In this document: positions 55,807-64,000 of the stretch, in pieces
Position numbering within the stretch: position 1 is the stretch's first letter
How the letters are laid out: each line of letters starts with the position of its first letter
Assembly: GCF_021864535.1 (NCBI RefSeq)
Contig: NZ_JAKJIC010000002.1
Coordinates: 186,001 to 250,000, forward strand
DNA length: 64,000 bases
Direction of reading: 5' to 3'
From: Oryzibacter oryziterrae
GTDB lineage: Bacteria > Pseudomonadota > Alphaproteobacteria > Rhizobiales > Pleomorphomonadaceae
Translations under genes and position numbers: made by a program
The notes under the pieces: model-generated
The model's input: the letters and a program-made list of their open reading frames with translations, nothing else
The model's database searches: none
Told to the model about the DNA's origin: nothing

Positions 55807-56298
55807 TCACTCAAGTGGACTTGCCAACAGCTGAACGCGCTTCCAGACAGCTTCTTCCATCCTGTTGCGCCAGACCCCGCCGAGTACACGCTTCCACGTT
55901 ACCGAGCGACGAGCATACATCTCAATACTATCGATGATCATGCTGCCGTGAATCGCCAAGATATCCTCGACAGAGCCTGCCCCGAGGTTTGCCAGCAGGA
56001 GAGCATCGGGATTGAGAGCGATTATGGCGTCGGCTACGAGAAGTGCGTCGTCCGGGTGCACACGCACGAGATGGTCCATACGGTCGTAGGCCCATCCCGA
56101 TTCAGTCTGTTTGGCGGAATTCCCATGGGTGGTATGTAGGTCAATCCAGGCTCTTGCCAGCGCCTGAATTGCGTCTCCCTCGATCATCTGAAGCGGCTCC
56201 CGTCGACCGGCATTTCGCGGATGTCGAAACACGACGGACGTCGTGTTCGTGAGCTGGAAGACTATCACAGAGTTGCCGGCCTTGTGCTGGACAAGCAT
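55807..56298 (-). CDS. DUF6869-like hypothetical protein
   Basis: 163 aa. The central part AWIDLHT...WAYDRMDHLVRVHPDDALLVADAIIAL...LLANLGAGSVEDILAIHG and the end LGGVWRNRMEEAVWKRVQLL match the pattern of DUF6869, a helical domain of unknown function often found in accessory or polymorphic-toxin-immunity neighbourhoods. No catalytic residues are evident. It precedes the methyltransferase gene by 81 nt on the same strand, both between repeats B and C. Confidence 0.65.
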   Translation of the reverse strand: MLVQHKAGNSVIVFQLTNTTSVVFRHPRNAGRREPLQMIEGDAIQALARAWIDLHTTHGNSAKQTESGWAYDRMDHLVRVHPDDALLVADAIIALNPDALLLANLGAGSVEDILAIHGSMIIDSIEMYARRSVTWKRVLGGVWRNRMEEAVWKRVQLLASPLE

Positions 56299-56321
56299 AC
56301 GTTCGCCAAAGGCGCGACATG

Positions 56322-56474
56322 GGCCGGTGACTGGATCGACGGCAAAGCTGACGTTTTTCTGTAACTTTCTGCGCGGAAAGCCGCGACCGAGCTGGGTCTC
56401 CCGCCTCAGCGAGGGTGACAGCTACGCCTTGTCGGCGAAGCAGTCACCGGCCCCCGCTAAGCTCGCCTTTGCCG
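56322..56474. repeat. interspersed palindromic repeat, copy C
   Basis: GGCCGGTGACTGGAT at the left pairs with GCAGTCACCGGCC at 56440-56452. It shares GGGTGACAGCTAC, the TCTGCGCGG centre and the trailing GCTAAGCTCGCCTTTGCCG with copy A. It ends five bases before the stop codon of the RND gene. Confidence 0.78.
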
Positions 56475-56478
56475 CCCG

Positions 56479-59400
56479 TCACTCCGCCAGATGCAGGCCC
56501 TCTGCCGCGTCCAGTTCGGACTTGAGGCGCTTTTCCTCGGTGCCGCGCGGCTTGGATAGGCCGGCGAGCAGCAGGTAGACGGTGGGGGTGAGGAACAGGG
56601 TGAAGACGGTGGCAAAGCCGAGACCGCCCACCAGCACCCAGCCGAGGGCGACGCGCGCTTCGGCGCCGGCACCGGAGGCGAGCACCAGCGGCACGGCACC
56701 GACGACGGTGGCGATCATGGTCATGGTGACCGGCCTGAGGCGGATCTTCGCTGCCGTCTCGATGGCCTTGCGCACACCCATGCCTTCGTCGCGCAGCTGG
56801 TTGGCGAACTCCACCACCAGAATGCCGTTCTTGGCCATGATGCCGACGAGCATCACCAAGCCGATCTGGCTGTAGAGGTTGAGCGTGCCGCCGGTGAGCG
56901 TGATGGCGAAGACGGCGGCGGCAAGGCCGAAGGGCACGGTGGCGATGATGATCACCGCCGACACGAAACTCTCGAACTGGGCGGCGAGCACGAGCAGCAC
57001 CACCAGGAGCGCGAAGCCGAAGGTGGCAGAGAGGCCCTTGGAGGTCTGCGCCAGCGCCGCCGCCTCGCCGGTGACGGCGATGGAATAGCCCGGCGACAGC
57101 ACTTGAGCCGCCACGTCATTGGCGACGATCATGGCCTGTGCCAGCGAGGTGCCGGGGCCGAGATCGGCGGTGATCGGCACGGCGCGCTGCTGGCCGGCGC
57201 GCGACAGGCCGGGTGCGGTGGCACTTTCCTCCACGGTGGCGATCGACGACATGGGCACGATGCGCTTGTCGGCGGTGCGCAGGAAGACGTTGGAAAGGTC
57301 GGTCGGATCGTCGATCGGGTGCTCGCTGGAGACGAGTTTGACGTCCATGGTCTGGCCGCCGACCGATACGGTGGCGATCTTGCGCCCGTCGAGCAGCGAT
57401 TGCAGCGCCTGACCGAGACCGGTGATGTCGATGCCAAGATCCTGCGCCTTGTCGCGATCGATCTTCACCGACAGCTGGGCCTGGGTCGGTGCATAGTCGA
57501 GGCGGATGTTGGCAAGCTCCGGCCGCTTGGAGAGCGCGTCCATCAGCTTGTCGCTCTCGGTGGCCAGTCCCGCAAAATCGGGGCCGACAAGCGAGAAACG
57601 CAATCCCTGGCCGCCGCCGCGAATGCCGAGCGAGTTGGAGCTCATGGCAAAGGCGCGGATCGAGGGCAGGGCGGCGAGCTTGCCGTTGATCTCGGCGGCG
57701 ATCTGCTTCTGGCTGCGGCTGCGCTGGTCCCAGGGGGCGAGCGCCACCATCATGAAGCCGGTGTTGATGTCGCCGCGCCCGGCAATGGCGAAGGTGGATG
57801 TGGCCTCGCCGCTGTCGAGATAGGGCTTCAGGATCTCGCCCACCTTGTCCATCTGCCGGCTCATGGCCTCGATCGACACGCCTTGCGGCGCGGTGACGTT
57901 GAGCATGATCGAGCCGCGATCCTCGTTGGGCGTCAGTTCGTTGGGCAGGCTGCGGAAGGCGACGAAGGCGGCGCCGGCGAAGACGAGTGCGATGACGATC
58001 ACCACCATGGGGGCGGCAAGGCACAGGCCGAGCACACGGCCGTAGGCCCAGGCGAGCGGCCGGCCGACGGCGCCGAAGATCGTCGCCATGACGGGGCGAT
58101 GATGGCCGGGCTTCACCTCGTCGCTCGGCAGGATATAGGCCGCCAGCATGGGGGCGAAGGTGAGCGCGGTAAAGGCGGAAATGCCGACCGCGATGGCCAG
58201 CACGAAGCCGAACTCGCGGAACAGCGCCCCGGCAGTGCCGGGCAGGAAGGAGATCGGCACGAAGACGGCGGCGAGCGTCACCGTCGTCGCCAGCACGGCG
58301 AAGAACACCTCCTGGGTGCCGAGCACGGCGGCGGCGCGCGATTTCATGCCCATGTGCCGGCGGCGGACGATGTTTTCGAGCACGACGATGGCGTCGTCCA
58401 CCACGATGCCGGTGGCCAGCACCAGCGCCAGCAGCGTGATGATGTTGACCGAGAAATCCACCGCCCACATGGCCGCCAGCGTGCCGATCAGCGAGATGGG
58501 AATGGTGATGGCCGGAATGAGCGTGGCGCGCCAGTTGGCAAGGAAGAGATAGATGACGCCGATGACGATGAGCACGCCAAGGCCCAACGCCATGATCACC
58601 TCGTGCAGCGCACCGTTGATGAACTGCGCGTCGTCGGAGGTGACGCTGACGGAGACGCCGGCGGGCAGCGTCTTCTGCAGCGTCGCCACGGCCTTGGCGA
58701 CGTCCTTGGAGATCTGGATGGTGTTGGAGCCGGCCGAGCGGATGATGCCCATGCCGATGCCGGTGTGACCGTTGATCTTGAGCGCGGAGGCTTCCGTGTC
58801 GGGGCCGAGGGTGACGGAGGCGATGTCGCGCACCCGCGTCGTCTCGTTGACCATCAGGTTGCCGATGGCGGCGGGGTCGGTGAGGCGGGCGTCGGCGCGG
58901 ACCAGCAGCGACAGGTCGCGGTTGGACAACGACCCGGCCGGGCTGTCGATGGAGACGGTGGCGACGGCCTTGGCGAGGTCGGCGACGGTGAGGCCGCGGG
59001 CGGACAGCGCCACCTGATCCACGTCCACCTTGAAGATCGGTGTGCGATCGCCGAACACCTGCACGTCGGCGACGCCGTCGACGGCGGAGAGCACGTCGGA
59101 AATGCGGTTGTCGACCAGATCGGACAATTGCTCGATCGGCATGCTGTCGGAGGTGACGGCGAGGCGCAGGATCGGGTTGGCGTCGGCGTCGGCCTTGACG
59201 ATCTGCGGCTCGTCGATGTCGTCGGGCAGGCTGTTGCGGATGCGGCTGACGGCGTCGCGCAGGTCGTTGGCGGCGACGTTGAGGTCGGTGCTGTCGGAGA
59301 ACTGCACCGTCACGCGCGAGCGGCCGAGGGAGGAGCGGCCGGCAATGTCGGTGACGCCGGCGACGCGGGCGACGGCGGACTCGATCTGGGCGGTGACGTC

Positions 59401-59598
59401 GGTGTCGACGGTCTCCGGCGCGGCCGAGGTATAGTTGGTGGAGATGGTGACGACCGGCTGGTCGACATTGGGCAGTTCGCGGATCTCGATGCCGCGGAAG
59501 GCGGCAAGGCCGGCCACGACGACGAGGGCGTTGACCACCAGCGCCAGCACAGGGCGGCGCACGAACAGGGCGGTGAAGGTATTGCCGGATGCGGACAT
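56479..59598 (-). CDS. efflux RND transporter permease (HAE1 family)
   Basis: 1039 aa starting at the ATG at 59598, with GGAGG 8 nt upstream; the frame is open further 5' but that part is a shadow of the adaptor gene. Twelve membrane helices are expected, and the hallmarks are present: PNVDQPVVTISTNYTSAAPETVDTDVTAQIE, the helix-4 proton-relay region LVLATGIVVDDAIVVLENI, PNEDRGSIMLNVTAPQG, and GLVMLVGIMAKNGILVVEFANQL. It exports drugs or other amphipathic compounds by proton antiport. It follows its adaptor by 4 nt. No outer-membrane channel or regulator gene is in the window. Confidence 0.95.
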   Translation of the reverse strand: MSASGNTFTALFVRRPVLALVVNALVVVAGLAAFRGIEIRELPNVDQPVVTISTNYTSAAPETVDTDVTAQIESAVARVAGVTDIAGRSSLGRSRVTVQFSDSTDLNVAANDLRDAVSRIRNSLPDDIDEPQIVKADADANPILRLAVTSDSMPIEQLSDLVDNRISDVLSAVDGVADVQVFGDRTPIFKVDVDQVALSARGLTVADLAKAVATVSIDSPAGSLSNRDLSLLVRADARLTDPAAIGNLMVNETTRVRDIASVTLGPDTEASALKINGHTGIGMGIIRSAGSNTIQISKDVAKAVATLQKTLPAGVSVSVTSDDAQFINGALHEVIMALGLGVLIVIGVIYLFLANWRATLIPAITIPISLIGTLAAMWAVDFSVNIITLLALVLATGIVVDDAIVVLENIVRRRHMGMKSRAAAVLGTQEVFFAVLATTVTLAAVFVPISFLPGTAGALFREFGFVLAIAVGISAFTALTFAPMLAAYILPSDEVKPGHHRPVMATIFGAVGRPLAWAYGRVLGLCLAAPMVVIVIALVFAGAAFVAFRSLPNELTPNEDRGSIMLNVTAPQGVSIEAMSRQMDKVGEILKPYLDSGEATSTFAIAGRGDINTGFMMVALAPWDQRSRSQKQIAAEINGKLAALPSIRAFAMSSNSLGIRGGGQGLRFSLVGPDFAGLATESDKLMDALSKRPELANIRLDYAPTQAQLSVKIDRDKAQDLGIDITGLGQALQSLLDGRKIATVSVGGQTMDVKLVSSEHPIDDPTDLSNVFLRTADKRIVPMSSIATVEESATAPGLSRAGQQRAVPITADLGPGTSLAQAMIVANDVAAQVLSPGYSIAVTGEAAALAQTSKGLSATFGFALLVVLLVLAAQFESFVSAVIIIATVPFGLAAAVFAITLTGGTLNLYSQIGLVMLVGIMAKNGILVVEFANQLRDEGMGVRKAIETAAKIRLRPVTMTMIATVVGAVPLVLASGAGAEARVALGWVLVGGLGFATVFTLFLTPTVYLLLAGLSKPRGTEEKRLKSELDAAEGLHLAE

Positions 59599-59602
59599 CG
59601 GA

Positions 59603-60985
59603 TCAGCCTCCGTTGGCCGGTGCGGCGGCGTCCTGCCCGTGCTGGTGATGCTTGCGCGTGCCGTCGGCGGGCGCTGTCCCGTCGCTCGGGGGGGCGGCGG
59701 CTGGAGCCGTGCCGGGTGTCGCCGCAGCGCCGGCATCGGCGACGGGGGTGACGGCACCGGAGGGATCGGTGGTGCCGAGGCGGACGGCGGCGCCGGCCTT
59801 GACGCCCTGCAGGCCCTCGGTGACGATGGCGTCGCCCGCGGCGAGCGGGCCGTCCAGCAGCACCGTGTCGGCATTGCGCTCGACGATGGTGACGCCGACG
59901 CGCTCGGCCTTGCCGTCGGTGATGCGCCAGACATAGGAGCCGTCGCGATCCCATTGCACGGAGACGGCGGGCACGGCGACCTTGTGTTCGCCGGGGAAAT
60001 GCAGCGTCACCAGGAAGGACATGCCCGGGCGCAGGAGGTCGGCGGCATTGTCGATCACCGCCTGCACCACCAGCGTGCGGCTGTCCGCCTCGATCTGGCT
60101 GCCGACGGCGGAGACGGTGCCGTCGAAGGACTTGCCTGGCTGGGACGGCGTGGTGACGGCGACGGTCTCGTTGAGGCTGACGCGGGCGGCAAAGGCCTCG
60201 GGGACGCGGAACTCCACCTTGAGGCGCGACCGGTCATCGAGCGTCGCCAGCTGGGTCGAGGCGCTGACCATGTCGCCCACCTCGACGCTGGTGAGTCCGA
60301 TGATGCCGGAGAAGGGAGCATGGGTGACGCGGCGGCTCAGGTCGAGCTCGGCCTGCTTCAGGGACAATTGCGCCTTGGTGAGGTCGGACAGGGCGGTGTC
60401 GCGGTCGACGGTGGCGATGGACTGGTTGGCCACCAGCTTGTCATAGCGCGCCACCTTGGCCTGAGCATCCGACAGCGCCACCTTGGCGGTCTCCACCGCG
60501 ATGGTCTCGACATCGTCGTCGAGCTTGAGGAGCACGTCGCCCTCGGCCACACGCTGGCCCGCTTCAAAGGGGACGGCGGTGACCATGCCGGACGAGCGCG
60601 GGAACAGCGCCACGGTGCGCGCCGCTTCCGCCGTGCCGATGGCTTCGACCCGATCGGCGGTGATGGCGTCTGTGGCCGGCGCGGTGATCACGAGGGCGGG
60701 GCCGCCGAAGCCGCCACCCTGCCGCCCGCCGCCGCCCTGGTGTCCTCCGCCCTGACCGGCCCCCTGACCGCCACCTTGGCCGCCGCCCTGATGCTGTCCC
60801 TTGCCGCCGGACGCGGCAGCCGTGGCGTCCTCCGCCTTGGCCGTGAAGGCCCAGGCGGGCAGCGCGGCCTCGGGCACGCCGAGAGAAACCAGGGTTGAAC
60901 GGGCGGACGGGTCATAGGCGCCCCAGGCAGCGATACCCGCCACCACGAGGCCGACAACGATCAGAAACTGCTTCCAGAAAGCCAT
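59603..60985 (-). CDS. efflux RND transporter periplasmic adaptor subunit with Gly/Gln-rich linker
   Basis: 460 aa. An N-terminal membrane anchor (FLIVVGLVVAGIAAWGAY) is followed by an unusual Gly/Gln/His-rich stretch at about residues 58-95 (GGQGGGQGAGQGGGHQGGG). Then come the usual lipoyl/hairpin/beta-barrel parts: GMVTAVPFEAGQRVAEGDVLLKLDD, QAELDLSRRVTHAPFSGIIGL, RPGMSFLVTLHFPGEHKVAVP. The C-terminus adds an Ala/Pro-rich tail with KHHQHGQD. It links the RND pump to an outer-membrane channel. The linker and His-containing tail are not needed for the standard fold. Confidence 0.93.
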   Translation of the reverse strand: MAFWKQFLIVVGLVVAGIAAWGAYDPSARSTLVSLGVPEAALPAWAFTAKAEDATAAASGGKGQHQGGGQGGGQGAGQGGGHQGGGGRQGGGFGGPALVITAPATDAITADRVEAIGTAEAARTVALFPRSSGMVTAVPFEAGQRVAEGDVLLKLDDDVETIAVETAKVALSDAQAKVARYDKLVANQSIATVDRDTALSDLTKAQLSLKQAELDLSRRVTHAPFSGIIGLTSVEVGDMVSASTQLATLDDRSRLKVEFRVPEAFAARVSLNETVAVTTPSQPGKSFDGTVSAVGSQIEADSRTLVVQAVIDNAADLLRPGMSFLVTLHFPGEHKVAVPAVSVQWDRDGSYVWRITDGKAERVGVTIVERNADTVLLDGPLAAGDAIVTEGLQGVKAGAAVRLGTTDPSGAVTPVADAGAAATPGTAPAAAPPSDGTAPADGTRKHHQHGQDAAAPANGG

Positions 60986-61071
60986 CTGGCGCTCCGACTA
61001 AGGACAATTGGCACTTATCCTTATCTTCGCGCCAAGGAGGGCGACAGGGAAGAACATGTAATCAAATGTAT

Positions 61072-61092
61072 CGGGGGCGCCTGGCGCCCCCG
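61072..61092 (-). terminator. hairpin downstream of the cys genes
   Basis: CGGGGGCGCC-T-GGCGCCCCCG, a perfect 10-bp palindrome with a single central base, 36 nt after the DUF934 stop. Only a weak T-rich follow-up. Confidence 0.5.
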
Positions 61093-61128
61093 AAATCATT
61101 TCACAATGTCGTGACGGTCTTCAAAACC

Positions 61129-61683
61129 CTACCGCGCGCGGCGCAACCAGGGACGTGTGCCCACCGGCGCCTCGACGCGCACTGCCGGCTGGTAGTGGAT
61201 CTGCGGCGCCGGATCGCGGCCGGCGGCGAGATACTCGCGCGTGATGGCGTGTCGCACCTCGAAGGCGGTGAAGCCGAGGCGCTTCATGTAGGTGATCTGG
61301 TCGATCAGCACATTGCCGATGGCGCGTAGCTCGCCCGAAAAGCCGGTGCGGGCGATGCGGGTCGCGTGGCTGAAGCCGCGGCCGTCGGTGTATTTGGGAA
61401 AGTCGATGGCGATCACCGCGAGGCGATCGAGGAAGGGCAAGACGGCATTGACGTCGTCGGCCGGGCGCAGCACCACGCCGATGCGGCGGTTGCCGAGATG
61501 GCCGCCGTCGAGCGTCGCCTGCAGGTCGGCAAGGGGAACCAGCACACCGCCGCTCTCGGGCAGACCGGCGCCGGCTTCGACCTGCGCAAAGTCATTGGCC
61601 TCGAAGGCGCCGTTGCGGAACACGTCGGCGGTGGACACAACGGTCGGCGGGGCCGCCGGGATCAGGGCGCTCTGTACGCTCAT
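61129..61683 (-). CDS. DUF934 family protein of the sulfur-assimilation operon
   Basis: 184 aa. GVVLRPADDVNAVLPFLDRLAVIAIDFPKYTDGRGFSHATRIARTGFSGELRAIGNVLIDQ is the typical DUF934 core. The family is nearly always encoded with sulfite reductase and CysH and is thought to serve assimilatory sulfate reduction, but its biochemical role is not established. The ATG lies 3 nt after the cysH stop. Confidence 0.9.
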   Translation of the reverse strand: MSVQSALIPAAPPTVVSTADVFRNGAFEANDFAQVEAGAGLPESGGVLVPLADLQATLDGGHLGNRRIGVVLRPADDVNAVLPFLDRLAVIAIDFPKYTDGRGFSHATRIARTGFSGELRAIGNVLIDQITYMKRLGFTAFEVRHAITREYLAAGRDPAPQIHYQPAVRVEAPVGTRPWLRRAR

Positions 61684-61686
61684 GGC

Positions 61687-62445
61687 TTAGATTCCGCTGC
61701 CAAAGGCTTCGTGGCCGAGAAGGCCGAGGTGGATGCCGCATTCGGTCTTGGCCTGGCCACGCCAGCGCCCGGCCCGCTCGTCCTCGCCGGGCTTCACGCG
61801 GTCGGTGCAGGGCATGCAGCCGATGGAGAGATAGCCGTCGGCGACGAGACCGTGCGCCGGCAGGCCGTGTTCCTCGCGATAGGCCTCGACGCGGGCGCGG
61901 TTCCAGCCGGCCAGCGGGTTGACCTTGATCTTGTCGCCGTCGGCTTCGAACAGCGGCAGCTTGGTGCGCGTCTCCGCCTGGAAGCGCTTGCGACCGGTGA
62001 TCCAGGAGGAAAAGCCCTCCATGGCGACCGACAACGGCTGCACCTTGCGGACAGCGCAGCAGGCGTCGGTGTCGCGCAGCCACAGCGCGCCCTCCGGATC
62101 ATGCTGCTGCAGCAGGGCCGGTTGCGGCTGGATCGAGCGCACGTCGGTGAGCTGGAGCAGATCGACGAGGCTGTCGCGATAGCGCAACGTCTCGCCGAAC
62201 AGCTTGCCGGTGTCGATGAAGACGACCGGCAGGTTGCGATCGATGCCGGCGACCATGTGCAAGAGCACGGCGCTGTCGGCCCCGAAGGAGGATACCAGCG
62301 CGATCTCGCCGGAAAAATGCTCCTCGATGGCGGCGCGCAGCACGACCGGGGCTTCCTGGCCGTCATACTGGCTGGAGAGCAGGCGGGCTTCGGCGACGAC
62401 GCCCTGATCGGGATCGACGGCGAGCGTCATGGCGTCAAGCACCAT
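61687..62445 (-). CDS. cysH: phosphoadenylyl/adenylyl-sulfate reductase with Fe-S cysteines
   Basis: 252 aa from the ATG at 62445, which has AAGGAGG 6 nt upstream and overlaps the end of the sulfite-reductase gene. SSFGADSAVLLHM is the PP-loop, and KTECGIH near the C-terminus holds the catalytic Cys. The pairs DACCAVRK and GCMPCTDR are the CC...CxxC ligands of a [4Fe-4S] cluster, which marks the adenylyl-sulfate (APS) reductase type rather than the E. coli PAPS enzyme. It reduces activated sulfate to sulfite for the neighbouring reductase. Confidence 0.95.
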   Translation of the reverse strand: MVLDAMTLAVDPDQGVVAEARLLSSQYDGQEAPVVLRAAIEEHFSGEIALVSSFGADSAVLLHMVAGIDRNLPVVFIDTGKLFGETLRYRDSLVDLLQLTDVRSIQPQPALLQQHDPEGALWLRDTDACCAVRKVQPLSVAMEGFSSWITGRKRFQAETRTKLPLFEADGDKIKVNPLAGWNRARVEAYREEHGLPAHGLVADGYLSIGCMPCTDRVKPGEDERAGRWRGQAKTECGIHLGLLGHEAFGSGI

Positions 62446-64000
62446 AGAGCGCCTCCTTGAAGGGCGCCTCGCCGACACGGCGATAGGCAGTGAGGAAGGT
62501 TTCGTCCGGCGACTGGCGCAGGCCGAGATAGGCGTCGACCACCTTTTCGACCGCGTCGACGATCTCGTCGGAGGAGAAGCCCGGACCGATGATCTCGCCG
62601 ACCGAGGCGGTCTCGTCGGGGCTGCCACCGAGGGTGATCTGGTAGACTTCCTCGCCCTTCTTGTCGACGCCGAGGATGCCGATATGGCCGACGTGGTGAT
62701 GGCCGCAGGCGTTGATGCAGCCGGAGATCTTGATGGACAAGGGCCCGATCTCGTCCTGCCGCGCCGGGGCGCCGAAGCGCTCCGACAGACGCGAGGCCAC
62801 CGGGATCGAGCGGGCGTTGGCCAGCGCGCAATAGTCGAGACCGGGGCAGGCGATGATGTCGGTGATCGACCCGGCATTGGCGGTGGCGAGCCCCGCCGCC
62901 TTCAGCGCGGCATAGATCGCCGGCACGTCGTCCAGCGCCACATGCGGCAGCACGAGATTCTGCTCATGGCTGACGCGGATCTCGTCGAAGGCATGCGCTT
63001 CGGCAAGATCGGCCACCACGTCCATCTGATCGGCCGAAGCGTCGCCGGGAATGCCGCCGATCGGCTTCAGCGAGATGGTGAGCGAGGTATAGCCCGGCTG
63101 CTTGTGCCGGTGCAGATTGTAGCGGCAGAAGCGGTCGAACTCGGCATCCGCCTTGCGGGCGGCGTCGAGCGTGGCCGATGTCGCCGGACGGGCGGCGAAA
63201 GCCGGTGGCGCGAAATAGGCTTTGATGCGCTGCACCTCCGCGTCCGGAACGGTGAGCGTGCCGCCCTTCACGAAGGCGAACTCCTCTTCCACCATGCGGC
63301 GGATCTCGTCGATGCCGGTCTCGTGCACGAGGATCTTGATGCGCGCCTTGTACTTGTGGTCGCGGCGGCCGAACAGATTGTAGACGCGCAGGATGGCGTC
63401 GAGATAGGCGAGAATGTCCTCCTGCGGCACGAAGGCGGAGACCTCGCGCGCCATCATCGGCGTGCGGCCCTGGCCGCCCCCGACGAAAACCTTGAAGCCC
63501 ACGCCGCCGGCCGCGTTGCGGACGACTTCCAGACCCACGTCATGGGTGCGGATGGCGGCGCGGTCGTGGGCGGCGCCGGTGACGGCGATCTTGAACTTGC
63601 GCGGCAGGAAGGAGAATTCCGGGTGCAGGCTCGACCACTGGCGCAGGATTTCCGCATAGGGGCGCGGATCGTCCACCTCGTCGAAAGCGGCACCGGCGAA
63701 GTGATCGCAGGTGACGTTGCGGATGCAGTTGCCCGACGTCTGGATGGCGTGCATCTCCACTTCGGCCAGCTCGCCGAGAATGGCCGGAATGTCCTTGAGC
63801 GCCGGCCAGTTATACTGGATGTTCTGCCGCGTGGTGAAATGGCCGAAGCCCTTGTCATAGGCGCGGGCAATATGGGCGAGCTTGCGCATCTGCCGCGCGG
63901 CCAGCGTGCCATAGGGCACGGCGACGCGCAGCATGTAGGCGTGCAGCTGCAGATAGAGCCCGTTCATCAGCCGATGCGGCCGGAACTCGTCCTCCGTCAT
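62435..64000 (-). CDS. cysI: assimilatory nitrite/sulfite reductase hemoprotein (CysI-type), 5' end cut by the window
   Basis: 521 aa visible, beginning at the window edge with MTEDEFRPHRLMNGLYLQ; homologues have about 30 more residues before this, so the true start lies outside. Repeated ferredoxin-like and siroheme/Fe-S halves are present, with GHFTTRQNIQYNW and the cluster ligands in CPGLDYCALAN and SGCINACGHHH. It reduces sulfite to sulfide with six electrons. The end overlaps cysH by 11 nt, so cysI-cysH-DUF934 is one operon. Confidence 0.93.
   Translation of the reverse strand: MTEDEFRPHRLMNGLYLQLHAYMLRVAVPYGTLAARQMRKLAHIARAYDKGFGHFTTRQNIQYNWPALKDIPAILGELAEVEMHAIQTSGNCIRNVTCDHFAGAAFDEVDDPRPYAEILRQWSSLHPEFSFLPRKFKIAVTGAAHDRAAIRTHDVGLEVVRNAAGGVGFKVFVGGGQGRTPMMAREVSAFVPQEDILAYLDAILRVYNLFGRRDHKYKARIKILVHETGIDEIRRMVEEEFAFVKGGTLTVPDAEVQRIKAYFAPPAFAARPATSATLDAARKADAEFDRFCRYNLHRHKQPGYTSLTISLKPIGGIPGDASADQMDVVADLAEAHAFDEIRVSHEQNLVLPHVALDDVPAIYAALKAAGLATANAGSITDIIACPGLDYCALANARSIPVASRLSERFGAPARQDEIGPLSIKISGCINACGHHHVGHIGILGVDKKGEEVYQITLGGSPDETASVGEIIGPGFSSDEIVDAVEKVVDAYLGLRQSPDETFLTAYRRVGEAPFKEALYGA

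Overview
The window is high-GC chromosomal DNA from an alphaproteobacterium, most likely a member of the Hyphomicrobiales (Rhizobiales). The evidence is the core block murA - DUF2948 - hisD - UPF0262 - low-molecular-weight phosphatase - infA - maf - yacG - tRNA-Phe, the ChvE/GguAB-type sugar transporter, and a PQQ-alcohol-oxidation-associated ABC system. A genus near Pleomorphomonas is only a guess. No rRNA, CRISPR array or transposase gene was found.

Region 1 (1-8.9 kb, minus strand) is a defence cassette: a Type III restriction-modification operon in the order res, a small PD-(D/E/Q)xK-like protein, mod, and a Schlafen/AlbA_2 protein. The mod gene is split by an apparent one-base deletion at about 4141. 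The cassette lies on the 3' side of a tRNA-Thr gene (9099-9173), a classic island position.

Region 2 (9.4-21.3 kb) is the core block. It is interrupted between hisD and UPF0262 by a DUF2892 protein, a CZB-domain chemoreceptor and htpG.

Region 3 (21.4-29.7 kb) is sugar metabolism: a lytic transglycosylase, an SMP-30 lactonase, a FadR-type GntR regulator, galM, and the mmsB/mmsA/chvE multiple-monosaccharide transporter, which has several strong hairpins in its intergenic leader.

Region 4 (30.6-36.4 kb) holds glmS, a Cache-type chemoreceptor and glmU (UDP-GlcNAc synthesis; murA uses the product).

Region 5 (36.5-42.0 kb) is a pair of divergent transcription units for the PQQ-catabolism-associated ABC system: a binding protein, a YVTN beta-propeller, a cupredoxin-like protein and a further secreted protein on one side; a tiny protein, ATPase and permease on the other. 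The dehydrogenase itself is outside the window.

Region 6 (42.0-47.0 kb) has a subtilase with an Asp/Ser/Gly-rich linker, divergent from an ECF sigma/anti-sigma pair, then a class IV aminotransferase and a Nudix hydrolase.

Region 7 (47-56.5 kb) is accessory. It contains an AT-richer gene for a predicted membrane-anchored PIN-like nuclease, a broken and an intact copy of a GIY-YIG/DUF123 gene, three copies of an interspersed palindromic repeat (copies B and C flank a two-gene cassette), a ~148-bp imperfect palindrome immediately upstream of a Na/Pi cotransporter gene, and a ROK regulator facing an orphan xylose-type binding protein.

Region 8 (56.5-64 kb) is an RND efflux pump and the sulfate-assimilation genes cysI (cut by the window edge) - cysH - DUF934.

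The best candidates for undescribed biology are the PIN-membrane protein and the four-component Type III restriction-modification operon.
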